Source: an uncultured Lachnospiraceae bacterium
GTDB taxonomy: Bacteria > Bacillota > Clostridia > Lachnospirales > Lachnospiraceae
Assembly (NCBI GenBank): GCA_947626285.1
Contig: CANQRR010000025.1
Location: forward strand, 1-49,961
DNA: 49,961 bases
Direction: 5' to 3'
In this document: in pieces, positions 36,270 through 45,004 of the stretch
Position numbering within the stretch: position 1 is the first letter of the stretch
Layout: every line of letters starts with the position of its first letter
Position numbers and translations under genes: made by a program
Notes under the pieces: generated by a model
The model's database searches: none
Told to the model about the DNA's origin: nothing
Seen by the model: only the letters and a program-made list of their open reading frames with translations

Positions 36270-36932
36270 ATGAATGCAAGAATATTGAACGAGCTCGTGG
36301 ATTCCTTCTGGAAGCTTTTGCTTCCGGGAATCCGCGTGACGATTCCATTGACATTTCTTTCGTTCACCATCGGCCTTTGCATCGCGCTGGCGGTGGCATT
36401 GGTGCAGGTGGCGAAAATACAGGTATTGAAGCAGGCGGCAAGGTTCTATGTATGGATCATCCGGGGGACTCCGATGATCGTACAGCTCTTTGTCGTCTAT
36501 TTCGGCTTGCCCAGTATCGGGATCACGATGCCGGCGTTCCCCTGCGCGGTGCTCGTGTTTTCCTTGAGCGTCGGCGCCTACTGCTCTGAGACGGTGCGCG
36601 CGGCGATCGAGTCCGTCCCGCCGGGACAGTTGGAGGCCGGGTACTGCGTGGGGATGACATTCACGCAGACGATGCGGCATGTGATCATCCCACAGGCGCT
36701 GACGACGGCGTTTCCGCCGCTGTCGAATTCCCTGATCGGATTGGTGAAGGACACTTCGCTGGCCTACAGTGTGGCGATCGTGGAGATCCTGGCGACGGCG
36801 CAGCGGATCGCGGCGCGGACCTACGACTATTTCTGGCTGTACTGCGAGGCGGGGTTGATCTATCTGATTTTCTGCACGTTCCTGACCTGGCTGCAGCGGA
36901 AGATGGAGAAACGACTGGAAAGGAAACGGTAA
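36270..36932 (+). CDS. Polar amino acid ABC transporter permease
   Basis: A 220-residue membrane protein of the HisM/GlnP family, with GIRVTIPLTFLSFTIGLCIAL at the start and the coupling-loop region EAGYCVGMTFTQTMRHVIIPQAL (EAA motif). It begins 5 bases after the binding-protein stop. It probably works as a homodimer with the next gene product. Confidence 0.93.
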   Translation: MNARILNELVDSFWKLLLPGIRVTIPLTFLSFTIGLCIALAVALVQVAKIQVLKQAARFYVWIIRGTPMIVQLFVVYFGLPSIGITMPAFPCAVLVFSLSVGAYCSETVRAAIESVPPGQLEAGYCVGMTFTQTMRHVIIPQALTTAFPPLSNSLIGLVKDTSLAYSVAIVEILATAQRIAARTYDYFWLYCEAGLIYLIFCTFLTWLQRKMEKRLERKR

Positions 36933-36935
36933 ACA

Positions 36936-37691
36936 GTGATCGAACTCAGAAATATCCGGAAAAGCTTTGGGCCGCGGGAGGTCCTGAAGAATATCAGCTT
37001 AAAAGTGAACGATGGGGATGTGATCGCCATTCTCGGCCCGAGCGGCTCGGGGAAGACGACGCTTTTGCGCTGTGCCAGCTTTCTGACGACGGCGGACGGC
37101 GGGGAGATCGAGTTCGACGGAGAGCTGTTCCGTGCGGATCATAGTTCGCGCAAGGATATCCTGCGCTACCGCAAGCGGATCGGATTCGTGTTTCAGGACT
37201 ATCAGCTGTTCGCGAACAAGACCGCGCTTCACAACGTGACGCTCGGGCTGACGGTCGGCCGGAAGATGCCAAAGGCGGAAGCGGAGGATATCGGGAGAAG
37301 GGCGCTTGAGAAGGTCGGGATGCTCGAGTGGAGCGATTCCTATCCCTCGCAGCTCTCGGGCGGACAGCAGCAGAGAGTCTCAATCGCGCGCGCAATCGCA
37401 CTGAGCCCGAGCGTAATCCTCTTCGACGAGCCGACCTCGGCGCTCGACCCGAAGCTGACCGGAGAGGTGCTGGACGTTATGAAGCGGCTCGCGGACGAGG
37501 GGACGACGATGATCGTGGTCACGCATGAGATGGAGTTTGCCCGCAGGGTGGCGGATCGCGTCGTGTTCATGGAGGACGGCCTGGTCGTGGAGGAAAACAC
37601 GGCGGAGGAATTCTTTGCGAATCCGAAGGATCCGCGCTCGGCGGATTTCCTGCGGGGAATCCGAAGGGATGAAGGACAGGGAGACTTGTGA
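36936..37691 (+). CDS. Polar amino acid ABC transporter ATP-binding protein
   Basis: A 251-residue ATPase of the GlnQ/TcyC type: Walker A GPSGSGKTTLL, Q-loop FVFQDYQLFANKTALHNV, signature QLSGGQQQRVSIARAIA, Walker B VILFDEPTSALDP and H-loop THEMEFAR. It starts at a GTG three bases after the permease stop. The stop is one base before the cobS start, so cobS may be read through from this operon. Confidence 0.95.
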   Translation: MIELRNIRKSFGPREVLKNISLKVNDGDVIAILGPSGSGKTTLLRCASFLTTADGGEIEFDGELFRADHSSRKDILRYRKRIGFVFQDYQLFANKTALHNVTLGLTVGRKMPKAEAEDIGRRALEKVGMLEWSDSYPSQLSGGQQQRVSIARAIALSPSVILFDEPTSALDPKLTGEVLDVMKRLADEGTTMIVVTHEMEFARRVADRVVFMEDGLVVEENTAEEFFANPKDPRSADFLRGIRRDEGQGDL

Positions 37692-37692
37692 G

Positions 37693-38469
37693 ATGAAGCA
37701 TTTGTGGAACAGCCTGAATATCGCGCTGTCAATGTATTCCAGGCTCCCGGCCGCGCAGTGCGACTGGTCGGAGGAGAATACGAAATATGTCATGTGCTTT
37801 TTTCCGCTGATCGGCGCGGTGATCGGAGCGCTCTGCTTCGGCTGGGACGCACTGGCCGGCTGTCTGGGCCTCCACGCGCCGCTGCGCAACGTTGCGCTGG
37901 TGCTGATCCCGCTTGCGGTCAGCGGGGGAATCCATCTGGACGGTCTGCTCGACGCGGCGGACGCGATGAGCTCCTGGCGGCCGCGCGAGAAGCGGCTGGA
38001 GATCTTGAAGGATTCCCACGCCGGGGCGTTTGCGGTGATCGCGTGCGCCGCTTATTTTTTTCTGCTGTACGGCACGCTTGACATGGTCACGGGAGAGTTG
38101 GTGCAGGTGTATGCCTTTACGTTCATTGTGTCGCGCTCGCTCAGCGCGGTTTCGGTCGTGAGCTTTCCGAAGGCCTCGGCGGAGGGAACCGTAGCGGGAT
38201 TTTCGAAGAACGCGCAGACGCGCGCCACACAGGTGACAAGCGCGGTCTATCTGCTGGTCTGCGCGGCGGCAATGTTCATCCTGCAGCCTGTCTCTGCCGC
38301 GGCGGCGCTTGCCGGGGCAGCGCTTACGTTCCTGTGGTATCATCATATGGCGATGAAGCACTTCGGCGGGATCAACGGAGATTTGGCGGGCTGTTTTCTG
38401 TCCGTGTGCGAGCTTGCGATGCCGCTTGCGATCGTGACGGCGGATGTGGTGACGAAGGCGCTTGCGTGA
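37693..38469 (+). CDS. cobS: Adenosylcobinamide-GDP ribazoletransferase
   Basis: Joins adenosylcobinamide-GDP with alpha-ribazole in the last steps of cobalamin synthesis; a membrane enzyme. The 258-residue protein has NIALSMYSRLPAA, SGGIHLDGLLDAADAM, DSHAGAFAVIA and FGGINGDLAGCFLSV, the family's metal-binding and catalytic motifs. The frame extends to 37525 inside the ATPase gene, but the ATG at 37693 gives the normal start. cbiB follows by 47 bases. Confidence 0.95.
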   Translation: MKHLWNSLNIALSMYSRLPAAQCDWSEENTKYVMCFFPLIGAVIGALCFGWDALAGCLGLHAPLRNVALVLIPLAVSGGIHLDGLLDAADAMSSWRPREKRLEILKDSHAGAFAVIACAAYFFLLYGTLDMVTGELVQVYAFTFIVSRSLSAVSVVSFPKASAEGTVAGFSKNAQTRATQVTSAVYLLVCAAAMFILQPVSAAAALAGAALTFLWYHHMAMKHFGGINGDLAGCFLSVCELAMPLAIVTADVVTKALA

Positions 38470-38516
38470 CCACCCGGGACAAGTCTGTTTTGGCTGAAGT
38501 GATGTGAGGAAACGAT

Positions 38517-39500
38517 ATGTGGAAATATGCGGCGGGCTCTCTGCTCGCGGTCGTGATCGGATTTCTGGCGGACGTGGTCTTCGGTGATCCGCAGACGGCG
38601 CTTCACCCGATCTGTCTGATCGGAAATCTGATCGCAGGGCTGGAGAAACGGATTCGGAACTGTCTGCCGAAGACGAGGGCCGGAGAATTAGTCGGCGGCG
38701 GGATCATGGCGACGCTTGTGATCATGATCTCCGCCGGGATACCGGCACTTTTGCTGTATGCGGCGTATCGGCTGAATTTCTGGCTCGGCGTGGCTGCGGA
38801 AGCTGTGATGTGTTTTTTCCTGTTTGCGGTGAAGACGCTTCGAAAAGAGAGCGCCAATGTGGCGCGGGCCCTGCGCGGGGACGGGCTTGAGGCAGGGCGC
38901 GGAGCGGTGGCGCGCATTGTCGGGCGCGATACGCAGGTGCTGGATGAGCCCGGCGTGATCCGGGCGGCGGTCGAGACGGTCGCGGAGAATTTTTCGGACG
39001 GCGTGTTCGCGCCGATGCTGTACATGATGCTCGGCGGCGGCGTGCTCGGCTTCGCGTACAAGAGCGTCAACACAATGGATTCGATGGTCGGCTACAAGAA
39101 CGACCGTTATCTGTATTTCGGACGGATCGCCGCAAGGCTGGACGATGCCATGAACTACGTTCCGGCGCGGCTGGCGGCACTGTTTCTGATCCTGGGCGCA
39201 TATCTGACCGGACAGGACGGAAAACTGGCGTGGAAGATCTGGCGAAGAGATCGCAGGAACCACGCAAGTCCGAATTCCGCGCAGACTGAGTCAGTGGCGG
39301 CAGGGGCGCTGCATGTACGGCTCGCGGGCGACGCCTGGTATTTCGGAGAGCTTCACAAGAAGCCGTTCATCGGGGATGATCTGCGCCCGATCGAGACCTG
39401 CGACATCGCGCGGATGAATCGGATGATGACGGCGGCGTCCGTGCTGTCGCTTGCGGCGCTTGGGATTTTGAAAACGGCGGTGCTTGCGCTGCTGATGTAA
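38517..39500 (+). CDS. cbiB: Adenosylcobinamide-phosphate synthase CbiB
   Basis: Attaches the aminopropanol arm to adenosylcobyric acid; a membrane enzyme of cobalamin synthesis. The 327-residue protein has FLADVVFGDPQTALHPICLIG at the start, TVAENFSDGVFAPMLYMM, YKSVNTMDSMVGYKNDRY and DDAMNYVPARL. GAGG before the ATG supports the start. It is followed by 125 bases without a gene, containing a 7-bp inverted repeat (39516-39545) of no clear role. Confidence 0.95.
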   Translation: MWKYAAGSLLAVVIGFLADVVFGDPQTALHPICLIGNLIAGLEKRIRNCLPKTRAGELVGGGIMATLVIMISAGIPALLLYAAYRLNFWLGVAAEAVMCFFLFAVKTLRKESANVARALRGDGLEAGRGAVARIVGRDTQVLDEPGVIRAAVETVAENFSDGVFAPMLYMMLGGGVLGFAYKSVNTMDSMVGYKNDRYLYFGRIAARLDDAMNYVPARLAALFLILGAYLTGQDGKLAWKIWRRDRRNHASPNSAQTESVAAGALHVRLAGDAWYFGELHKKPFIGDDLRPIETCDIARMNRMMTAASVLSLAALGILKTAVLALLM

Positions 39501-39625
39501 CTGTGTGATGCAGATAGCGCCGTGGATCATGAGAGTGGCGGCGCTTGCACGGATGAGACATTGCGGCGTGATGGAAATTTGCAGAAAGCAATTGATAAAA
39601 TGAAAAGAGAACGGAGGAAGTACCT

Positions 39626-40990
39626 ATGCAGAGGGCAAAAACTGCGGGACACCAGATTACTGAGGGCGTGATCTGGAAGCAGCTTCTTGCTTTTTTCTTT
39701 CCCATTTTGCTTGGGACGTTTTTTCAGCAGCTCTACAACACCGTGGACATGGTGATCGTCGGCCGTTATGTCGGAAAGCAGGCGCTCGCGAGCGTGGGCG
39801 GCTCCTCCGGGCAGACGGTAAACCTGGTCGTCGGTTTCTTCACGGGTCTCTCGGCGGGCGCGGGCGTGATCGTGTCGCGCTATTACGGGGCGAACGATGA
39901 GAAGAGCCTGAACGACGCGCTGCACACGGCGTACGCGTTCTCGATCGTCGGGGGCATTGCCGCCACGGTGCTTGGCGTCTGGCTTGCGCCTGTGATGCTG
40001 CGGCTCATGAACACGCCGGAGGAGCTGATGGCGGGATCGACGCTGTATCTGCGGATCTACTTCGCCAGCATCATCTTTGTGTTCATCTACAACATCGGTT
40101 CCGGGATCCTGCGTTCGCTCGGAGACTCAAAGCGGCCGCTCTATTATCTGATTGCCTGCTGCCTGCTCAACATCGTGCTGGATCTCCTCATGGTGGTCGT
40201 TCTGAAGCGCGGCGTCGGCGGCGTTGCGATCGCGACCGCGCTCTCACAGGTGTTCAGCGCGTTTCTGGTGACAAGGGCGCTGATGAGTTCGGACGATATC
40301 TATCGGTTGGAGTTAAGGAAGATCTCCTTCCGGGGCGGCAGCCTGAGATCGCAGCTCTTCATCGGGCTTCCGGGCGGTGTGCAGTCGGTCATGTACAGCC
40401 TGTCGAACATCATCATCCAGACCGCGATCAACGCGTTCGGTACGGACGCGGCGGCTGCGTGGGCGGCGGAGGGTAAGCTGGACGCAGTCTTCTGGATGAT
40501 CAACGGCGCGTTCGGCATCTCGATCACGACCTTTATCGGGCAGAATTACGGGGCGCAGCGTTACGACCGGATGAAGAAGGGCGTCTGGATCTGCCTGGGC
40601 ATGCATCAGCTGTTTTCGCTGGGGATCAGCGCGCTGCTTCTGACCTTCCGCGGGCCGTTGTTCGGCATCTTCACACGGGACGCGGACGTGATCCGGATCG
40701 GTATGGAGGTGATGGGCGTGATCGCGCCGTGCTATTTCATATTCAGCTTCGTCGAGATCTTTTCCGGCGCGCTGCGGGCAGTGGGAGACGTGATCCTGCC
40801 GATGCTGCTGACGATGTTCGGCGTCTGTCTGTTCCGCATCGCGTGGATCTTTCTGGTCGTCCCGCTGCGTCCGTCGCTGCGGACGATCACACTGAATTAT
40901 CCGATCTCCTGGGGCTGCACTGCCGCGCTGTTTATCATCTACTATCTGCGCAGGACGCGGAGCTGGGGGAAGGCACAGGCGGACGCCTGA
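39626..40990 (+). CDS. MATE family efflux transporter
   Basis: A 454-residue multidrug/metabolite exporter with 12 membrane segments. It has QLLAFFFPILLGTFFQQLYNTVDMVIVGRYVG at the start, GQNYGAQRYDRMKKG in the second half, and a proline-rich turn at PLRPSL. GGAGGAAG precedes the ATG. It ends about 30 bases before the SOS-type promoter region. Confidence 0.93.
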   Translation: MQRAKTAGHQITEGVIWKQLLAFFFPILLGTFFQQLYNTVDMVIVGRYVGKQALASVGGSSGQTVNLVVGFFTGLSAGAGVIVSRYYGANDEKSLNDALHTAYAFSIVGGIAATVLGVWLAPVMLRLMNTPEELMAGSTLYLRIYFASIIFVFIYNIGSGILRSLGDSKRPLYYLIACCLLNIVLDLLMVVVLKRGVGGVAIATALSQVFSAFLVTRALMSSDDIYRLELRKISFRGGSLRSQLFIGLPGGVQSVMYSLSNIIIQTAINAFGTDAAAAWAAEGKLDAVFWMINGAFGISITTFIGQNYGAQRYDRMKKGVWICLGMHQLFSLGISALLLTFRGPLFGIFTRDADVIRIGMEVMGVIAPCYFIFSFVEIFSGALRAVGDVILPMLLTMFGVCLFRIAWIFLVVPLRPSLRTITLNYPISWGCTAALFIIYYLRRTRSWGKAQADA

Positions 40991-41023
40991 TCATAAAAAT
41001 CTCTATTTTGCAAAAGATACCTC

Positions 41024-41076
41024 TTGAAAAAAGAGAACATATGTTCTACAATGAAAAAGAACATATGTTCTCTTTT
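41024..41076 (+). promoter_or_regulatory. SOS-type promoter with two LexA boxes
   Basis: TTGAAA (41024-41029), a 17-base spacer and TACAAT (41047-41052). One perfect palindrome AGAACATATGTTCT lies in the spacer and meets the -10 box (41034-41047). A second identical copy lies just after the -10 box (41058-41071). GAAC-N4-GTTC is the Gram-positive LexA (DinR) core. The two boxes are 24 bp apart centre to centre and sit within 19-bp perfect inverted arms (41029-41047 and 41058-41076), which may also act as a terminator for the MATE gene. Confidence 0.85.
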
Positions 41077-41102
41077 GCGTTTTTCCGAAAAGGGATGAAT
41101 TT

Positions 41103-42599
41103 ATGAAAGCGAGGGTGAAAAACGATATGGAGATCAGACCGGAGCTGACGCTTCAGGAGAAGCTGCATATTCTGGCGGACGCGGCGAAGTACGATGTGGC
41201 CTGCACGTCGAGCGGCGTGGATCGGCGCGGCCGGGAGGGATATCTGGGAAATTCTGTGGCGGCGGGTATCTGCCACAGTTTCGCGTCGGACGGGAGATGC
41301 ATTTCCCTGCTGAAGATTCTGTTGACGAATCACTGCGTTTACGACTGTAAATATTGCCTGAACCGCAGTTCGAACGATACGCTGCGCACGGCGTTCACCC
41401 CGCGGGAGGTCTGTGAACTCACGGTTGAGTTTTACAAGAGAAACTACATCGAAGGGTTGTTTTTGAGCTCCGGCGTGTGGAAGACGCCGGCCTACACGAT
41501 GGAGCGCATCTGTGAGGCGCTGTACCTGCTCCGGAAAGAATACCGGTTTAACGGTTACATCCATGTGAAAGCGATCCCGGGCGCGCCGGACGAACTGCTG
41601 GCGGCGGCCGGTTATCTGGCGGACCGCATGAGCGTCAATCTGGAGCTCCCTACCAGGGAGAGTTTGGGAAAGCTTGCCCCGAACAAGACGCAGAAAGCGA
41701 TCCTGCGGCCGATGCGTATGGTGAGTGATACGATCGCGGAGCACCGTTTGGCGATCGGGAAGAGCGCGCAGATGGAGCGCAGCGCATCGACAAGGCGGTT
41801 GGGCGGCGGCATCTTTGCCGGTGTGGACAGGCGGATCGGGGAACAGACGGAGCAGGGGCTTTTGCAGGAGGAGCGGCAGACCACTGCCGATCGGGAGAGG
41901 TTCATGCTCCCGGCGGAGCTGCGGAGACGGGATCTGCAGCGTCCGTTCGTCCCGGCGGGGCAGAGCACGCAGATGATCATCGGGGCGACGCCGGAGACGG
42001 ACTATCATCTGCTGAAGACCACCCAGCACCTGTACCAGAGCTACGATCTGAAGCGCGTGTTCTTTTCAGCTTATGTACCGCTCAATGAGGACAGCGCGCT
42101 GCCGGCGATCGGCACTCCGCCGCCGCTTCTGCGGGAGCATCGGCTGTACCAGGCGGACTGGCTGCTGCGCTTCTACGGATTTCAGGCGGACGAACTGCTG
42201 AGTGAGGAGAGACCGGATTTCAACGAGCTGCTGGATCCGAAGTGCGACTGGGCGCTGCGTCATCTGGAGCTTTTTCCGGTGGAGGTCAACACGGCGGACT
42301 ACGCTGTGATCCTGCGGGTTCCGGGTGTCGGGCCAAAGTCCGCGCTGCGCATCGTTCAGGCGCGCAGGCACGGCAGACTGGATTTTCCGCATCTGAAAAA
42401 GATGGGCGTGGTGCTGAAGCGGGCGCATTATTTCATCACCTGCAGTGGCCGGATGATGTATCACACACCAATCGAGGAGCGCTACATCGCGCGGCAGCTC
42501 ATCGGGACGAACGAGAAGGAGAACTGGCAGATCCGTCACCAGAATGAGGGAATGTTCCGGCAGATGTCGCTGTTTGAAGATTTCCGGATGGGAGCGTGA
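41103..42599 (+). CDS. Putative DNA repair/modification radical SAM protein
   Basis: A 498-residue protein of the radical-SAM family that is linked to uracil-DNA-glycosylase-like proteins (TIGR03916 type, from memory). The radical-SAM cluster motif C-x3-C-x2-C is at residues 78-85 (HCVYDCKYCLNR). Other landmarks are LFLSSGVWKTPAYTMERI, RMSVNLELPTRE and a C-terminal helix-hairpin-helix DNA-binding motif ILRVPGVGPKSALRIVQAR. An ATG at 41130 gives the core family start, but AAAGGGA supports the ATG at 41103. The promoter has two LexA boxes. The stop lies within the first unit of a 61-bp tandem repeat. Confidence 0.88.
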   Translation: MKARVKNDMEIRPELTLQEKLHILADAAKYDVACTSSGVDRRGREGYLGNSVAAGICHSFASDGRCISLLKILLTNHCVYDCKYCLNRSSNDTLRTAFTPREVCELTVEFYKRNYIEGLFLSSGVWKTPAYTMERICEALYLLRKEYRFNGYIHVKAIPGAPDELLAAAGYLADRMSVNLELPTRESLGKLAPNKTQKAILRPMRMVSDTIAEHRLAIGKSAQMERSASTRRLGGGIFAGVDRRIGEQTEQGLLQEERQTTADRERFMLPAELRRRDLQRPFVPAGQSTQMIIGATPETDYHLLKTTQHLYQSYDLKRVFFSAYVPLNEDSALPAIGTPPPLLREHRLYQADWLLRFYGFQADELLSEERPDFNELLDPKCDWALRHLELFPVEVNTADYAVILRVPGVGPKSALRIVQARRHGRLDFPHLKKMGVVLKRAHYFITCSGRMMYHTPIEERYIARQLIGTNEKENWQIRHQNEGMFRQMSLFEDFRMGA

Positions 42600-42728
42600 A
42601 CAGCAGTTCGCGAAGGTGCCGGAATTGGCAGGGTCCGAAGATTTTAGAATGGGAACATGAGCAGCAGTTCGCGAAAGTGCCGGAATTGGCAGGACTTGAA
42701 GATTTCCGGATGGGCGCATGAGCAGCAG
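42576..42728 (+). repeat. 61-bp tandem repeat covering the end of the radical SAM gene
   Basis: Units begin at 42576, 42637 and 42698 (period 61); the third is cut after about 31 bases. Each begins GAAGATTT and contains GAGCAGCAG or GAACAGCAG, and the first two share GTGCCGGAATTGGCAGG. Unit 1 encodes the last residues EDFRMGA and the stop. Because 61 is not a multiple of 3, the later copies are out of frame. Confidence 0.9.
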
Positions 42729-42816
42729 AGCCTTTGCAGAGTGAAGATGATATCGCTGATCCGCGTCAGCCGTACGGACGCATTCGCGCGGATTGAATGA
42801 GAGGGGAGAGAAGAAG

Positions 42817-43575
42817 ATGACAGTGTTTACCTGTGAGGATACATTTGAGGCGATGATGTCCTGCGTGCACGACGCGTGGGAGAGCCGTCTGGGACACGAC
42901 AACGTCCGCCTGCAGCTTGAGCCGGTCGTGCAGCCGGGACTGTTCTGCACGTATGTCCATGTGGATGCGGATTTTAGCAAAGCGGCGCAGGTGGTGCGCG
43001 CGGTTCAGAGGAAGATCTCGTACGAGGCGTACCGGCAGGTATTTCTTGCGGCGATGTCGTTTGAAACGGATCGTTTGGACGCAATCTATCGCTTTCTGGT
43101 GCTTGGCTTTGCCAAGGGGAGGCAGCTAACACAGATGCTGTCCCGCCCGGAGGTCGTATGGATCTTTGAGCTGAGCCGCAAGGCGAACACGGAGGCCAAC
43201 TATTTTCGGGAGTTTACGCGTTTTTCCCAGGTCGGGCAGGTCTACGTGGCGCACATCGAGCCGAAGTGCAATGTGACCGCGATCTCCGCCGCGCATTTTG
43301 CGGATCGTATGCCGTCGGAGTACTGGATGATGATCGATGACAACCGGCGGATCGCGGCGGTGCACCCGAAGAACCAGTCGTTCTACATGACGAAGCTTCT
43401 GCCGGAGGAGTTTGAACAGCTTCGCAGGACGGAGGAGGAAGAAGATCTCTACACGGATCTGTGGAGAGAGTTTTTTGAGAGCATCGGGATCCAGGAGAGA
43501 AAGAACCGTGAGTGCCAGCGCACGAACATGCCGATCTGGTATCGAAAGCACGCGACGGAGTTTCGAAAAAAATAG
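42817..43575 (+). CDS. DUF4130-type probable DNA metabolism protein
   Basis: A 252-residue protein of the family paired with the radical SAM gene (TIGR03915, DUF4130, from memory). It starts MTVFTCEDTFEAMMSCVHDAW and has RFTRFSQVGQVYVAHIEPKCNV in the middle and PEEYWMMIDDNRR-like strands near the end. Homologues in some bacteria are fused to a uracil-DNA glycosylase domain, which is absent here. GAGGGGAG supports the ATG at 42817. Together with the previous gene it forms a LexA-controlled pair of likely DNA repair function; the chemistry is unknown. Confidence 0.85.
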   Translation: MTVFTCEDTFEAMMSCVHDAWESRLGHDNVRLQLEPVVQPGLFCTYVHVDADFSKAAQVVRAVQRKISYEAYRQVFLAAMSFETDRLDAIYRFLVLGFAKGRQLTQMLSRPEVVWIFELSRKANTEANYFREFTRFSQVGQVYVAHIEPKCNVTAISAAHFADRMPSEYWMMIDDNRRIAAVHPKNQSFYMTKLLPEEFEQLRRTEEEEDLYTDLWREFFESIGIQERKNRECQRTNMPIWYRKHATEFRKK

Positions 43576-43648
43576 GTTTGGCAAGCGCCCGGTTTTCTGA
43601 TATAGTAATGTTTGAAAATGCAGAGTACCAGGAAGGGGAGCGTCCGCC

Positions 43649-44266
43649 ATGCAGATCTGTCTTATACGGCACGGCATGACCGCCGGGAACCGGCAGCGCC
43701 GCTACGTCGGCATCACAGACGAAGAGCTGACGGAGGAGGCGGCGCGTGAGCTCTGTGCGGCACGGGCACAGTATCCGGCTCCGGACTGTGTGTTTGCCAG
43801 CCCGATGAAGCGGTGTGTGCAGACGGCGCAGCTGCTTTTTCCCGGACTGCAGCCGGAGCTGTCCTCCGGCCTGAGGGAGTGCTCGTTCGGTGCGTTCGAA
43901 TATGGGAACTATCAGGAGCTGCAGGGGGACAGCCGCTATCAGGAGTGGATCGACAGCGGCGGAACGCTTGCGTTCCCGGGCGGGGAGAGTCGGGCGGAGT
44001 TTTCGGACAGATGCTGTGTGGCTTTTGCGGACTGCTGTGAGAGAGCGTCTGCCCGCGGAGCCGCGTCTGCGGCGTTTGTGGTGCACGGCGGGACGATCAT
44101 GGCGATCCTCGACCGGTATTCCAAGCCGCACCGGGATTATTTTGACTGGCAGGCGCCGAATGCAGGCGGTTTTCTCTGCGAACTGGAATCGGAAGGCGGA
44201 GAAAGGATCCCGAGTTCTCTTCGAGTCCTCTCCGTGTTGCCGTTTGCCGCGGAAGCGGGCAGATGA
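43649..44266 (+). CDS. Histidine phosphatase family protein (CobC-like)
   Basis: A 205-residue enzyme with the RHG motif at the start (ICLIRHGMTAGNRQRRYVG), SPMKRCVQTAQLL, catalytic Glu in LRECSFGAFEYGNYQEL and the second His in VVHGGTIMAIL. Several cobalamin genes (cobS, cbiB, cobT) lie near it, so alpha-ribazole phosphatase (CobC) is a fair guess, but the family also includes phosphoglycerate mutases and general phosphatases. Confidence 0.85.
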   Translation: MQICLIRHGMTAGNRQRRYVGITDEELTEEAARELCAARAQYPAPDCVFASPMKRCVQTAQLLFPGLQPELSSGLRECSFGAFEYGNYQELQGDSRYQEWIDSGGTLAFPGGESRAEFSDRCCVAFADCCERASARGAASAAFVVHGGTIMAILDRYSKPHRDYFDWQAPNAGGFLCELESEGGERIPSSLRVLSVLPFAAEAGR

Positions 44267-44336
44267 GGGATTCGTTTTTCACGGGACGACGAGACGATGA
44301 TCAGGTCTATTGAACCAGAAAGGAGTATGGGACAGG

Positions 44337-44918
44337 ATGAGTGAAAAGAGCAACAATTCTAAAAACAGGAATCAGAAGAACATTGCGGATGAGGTGCAGG
44401 AGGCGCAGAAGCTGTATGGCAGTTTGCGGAAAAGAAAAGTTCCGGTCACGATTGCGGTACTGATCTGTGCTGCGGTGGTCGGATTCGGCGTATGGAGCGG
44501 CGTTCGGTCCGGTAGTCAGGGCGGGGCGCCAAAAACGGAGCAGACCGCGAATCAAGTCACAGAGCAGACCACGGAGCAGATTACGGATCAGGTCACAGAG
44601 CAGACCACGGAGCAGATTACAGATCAGGACGCGCAGCCGCAGGAGCAGACGCACTATACGTTCCGCACGAAAGAGCAGCTTGCGGACCATTTTGAGCGGC
44701 ACGGCGTTGAGATGGGATTCGAAGATGAGGACGCTTACGTGGAAGGGGCGAACCGCGTCGTCTCCTCACCGGACGCGCTTCACAAGCTGCAGGCGGAGGA
44801 CGGAGACGACGTCTACTATATCGAAGAGACAAATGAGTTCGTCGTCGTCTCCGGGGACGGCTATATCCGCACCTATTTTGAGCCGGATGACGGAATCGAC
44901 TACTACGAACGGCAGTGA
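44337..44918 (+). CDS. Membrane-anchored protein with TEQ repeats and a possible BECR-like domain
   Basis: The 193-residue protein has a charged cytoplasmic start, one membrane segment (about 38-56), and an outside spacer with a 12-residue repeat VTEQTTEQITDQ in two tandem copies. An ~85-residue C-terminal domain follows: LADHFERHGVEMGFEDEDAYVEGA, then DGDDVYYIEETNEFVVVSGDGYIRTYF ending in IDYYERQ. The pattern of a HxKHG-like helix followed by DGD-YYI-TNEF-DGYIRTYF strands recalls the barnase/EndoU/ColicinE5/RelE-like nuclease domains of phage and polymorphic toxins. That is recalled, not computed. AAAGGAG at 44319-44325 precedes the ATG. No immunity gene is obvious. Confidence 0.6.
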   Translation: MSEKSNNSKNRNQKNIADEVQEAQKLYGSLRKRKVPVTIAVLICAAVVGFGVWSGVRSGSQGGAPKTEQTANQVTEQTTEQITDQVTEQTTEQITDQDAQPQEQTHYTFRTKEQLADHFERHGVEMGFEDEDAYVEGANRVVSSPDALHKLQAEDGDDVYYIEETNEFVVVSGDGYIRTYFEPDDGIDYYERQ

Positions 44919-45004
44919 CAGTTGCTTTTTTGCAAAAAAAGAGCGGGATGCGGATAGCAGGAAAATGTACCGATTGAGAGAACAGGCTATTTCAGGGGAG
45001 ACCG

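Noticed and set aside
41029-41076. 19-bp inverted repeat as a simple terminator of the MATE gene
   Set aside because: It may terminate, but the two palindromes match the LexA box exactly and fit a -35/-10 promoter, so a regulatory role explains it better.
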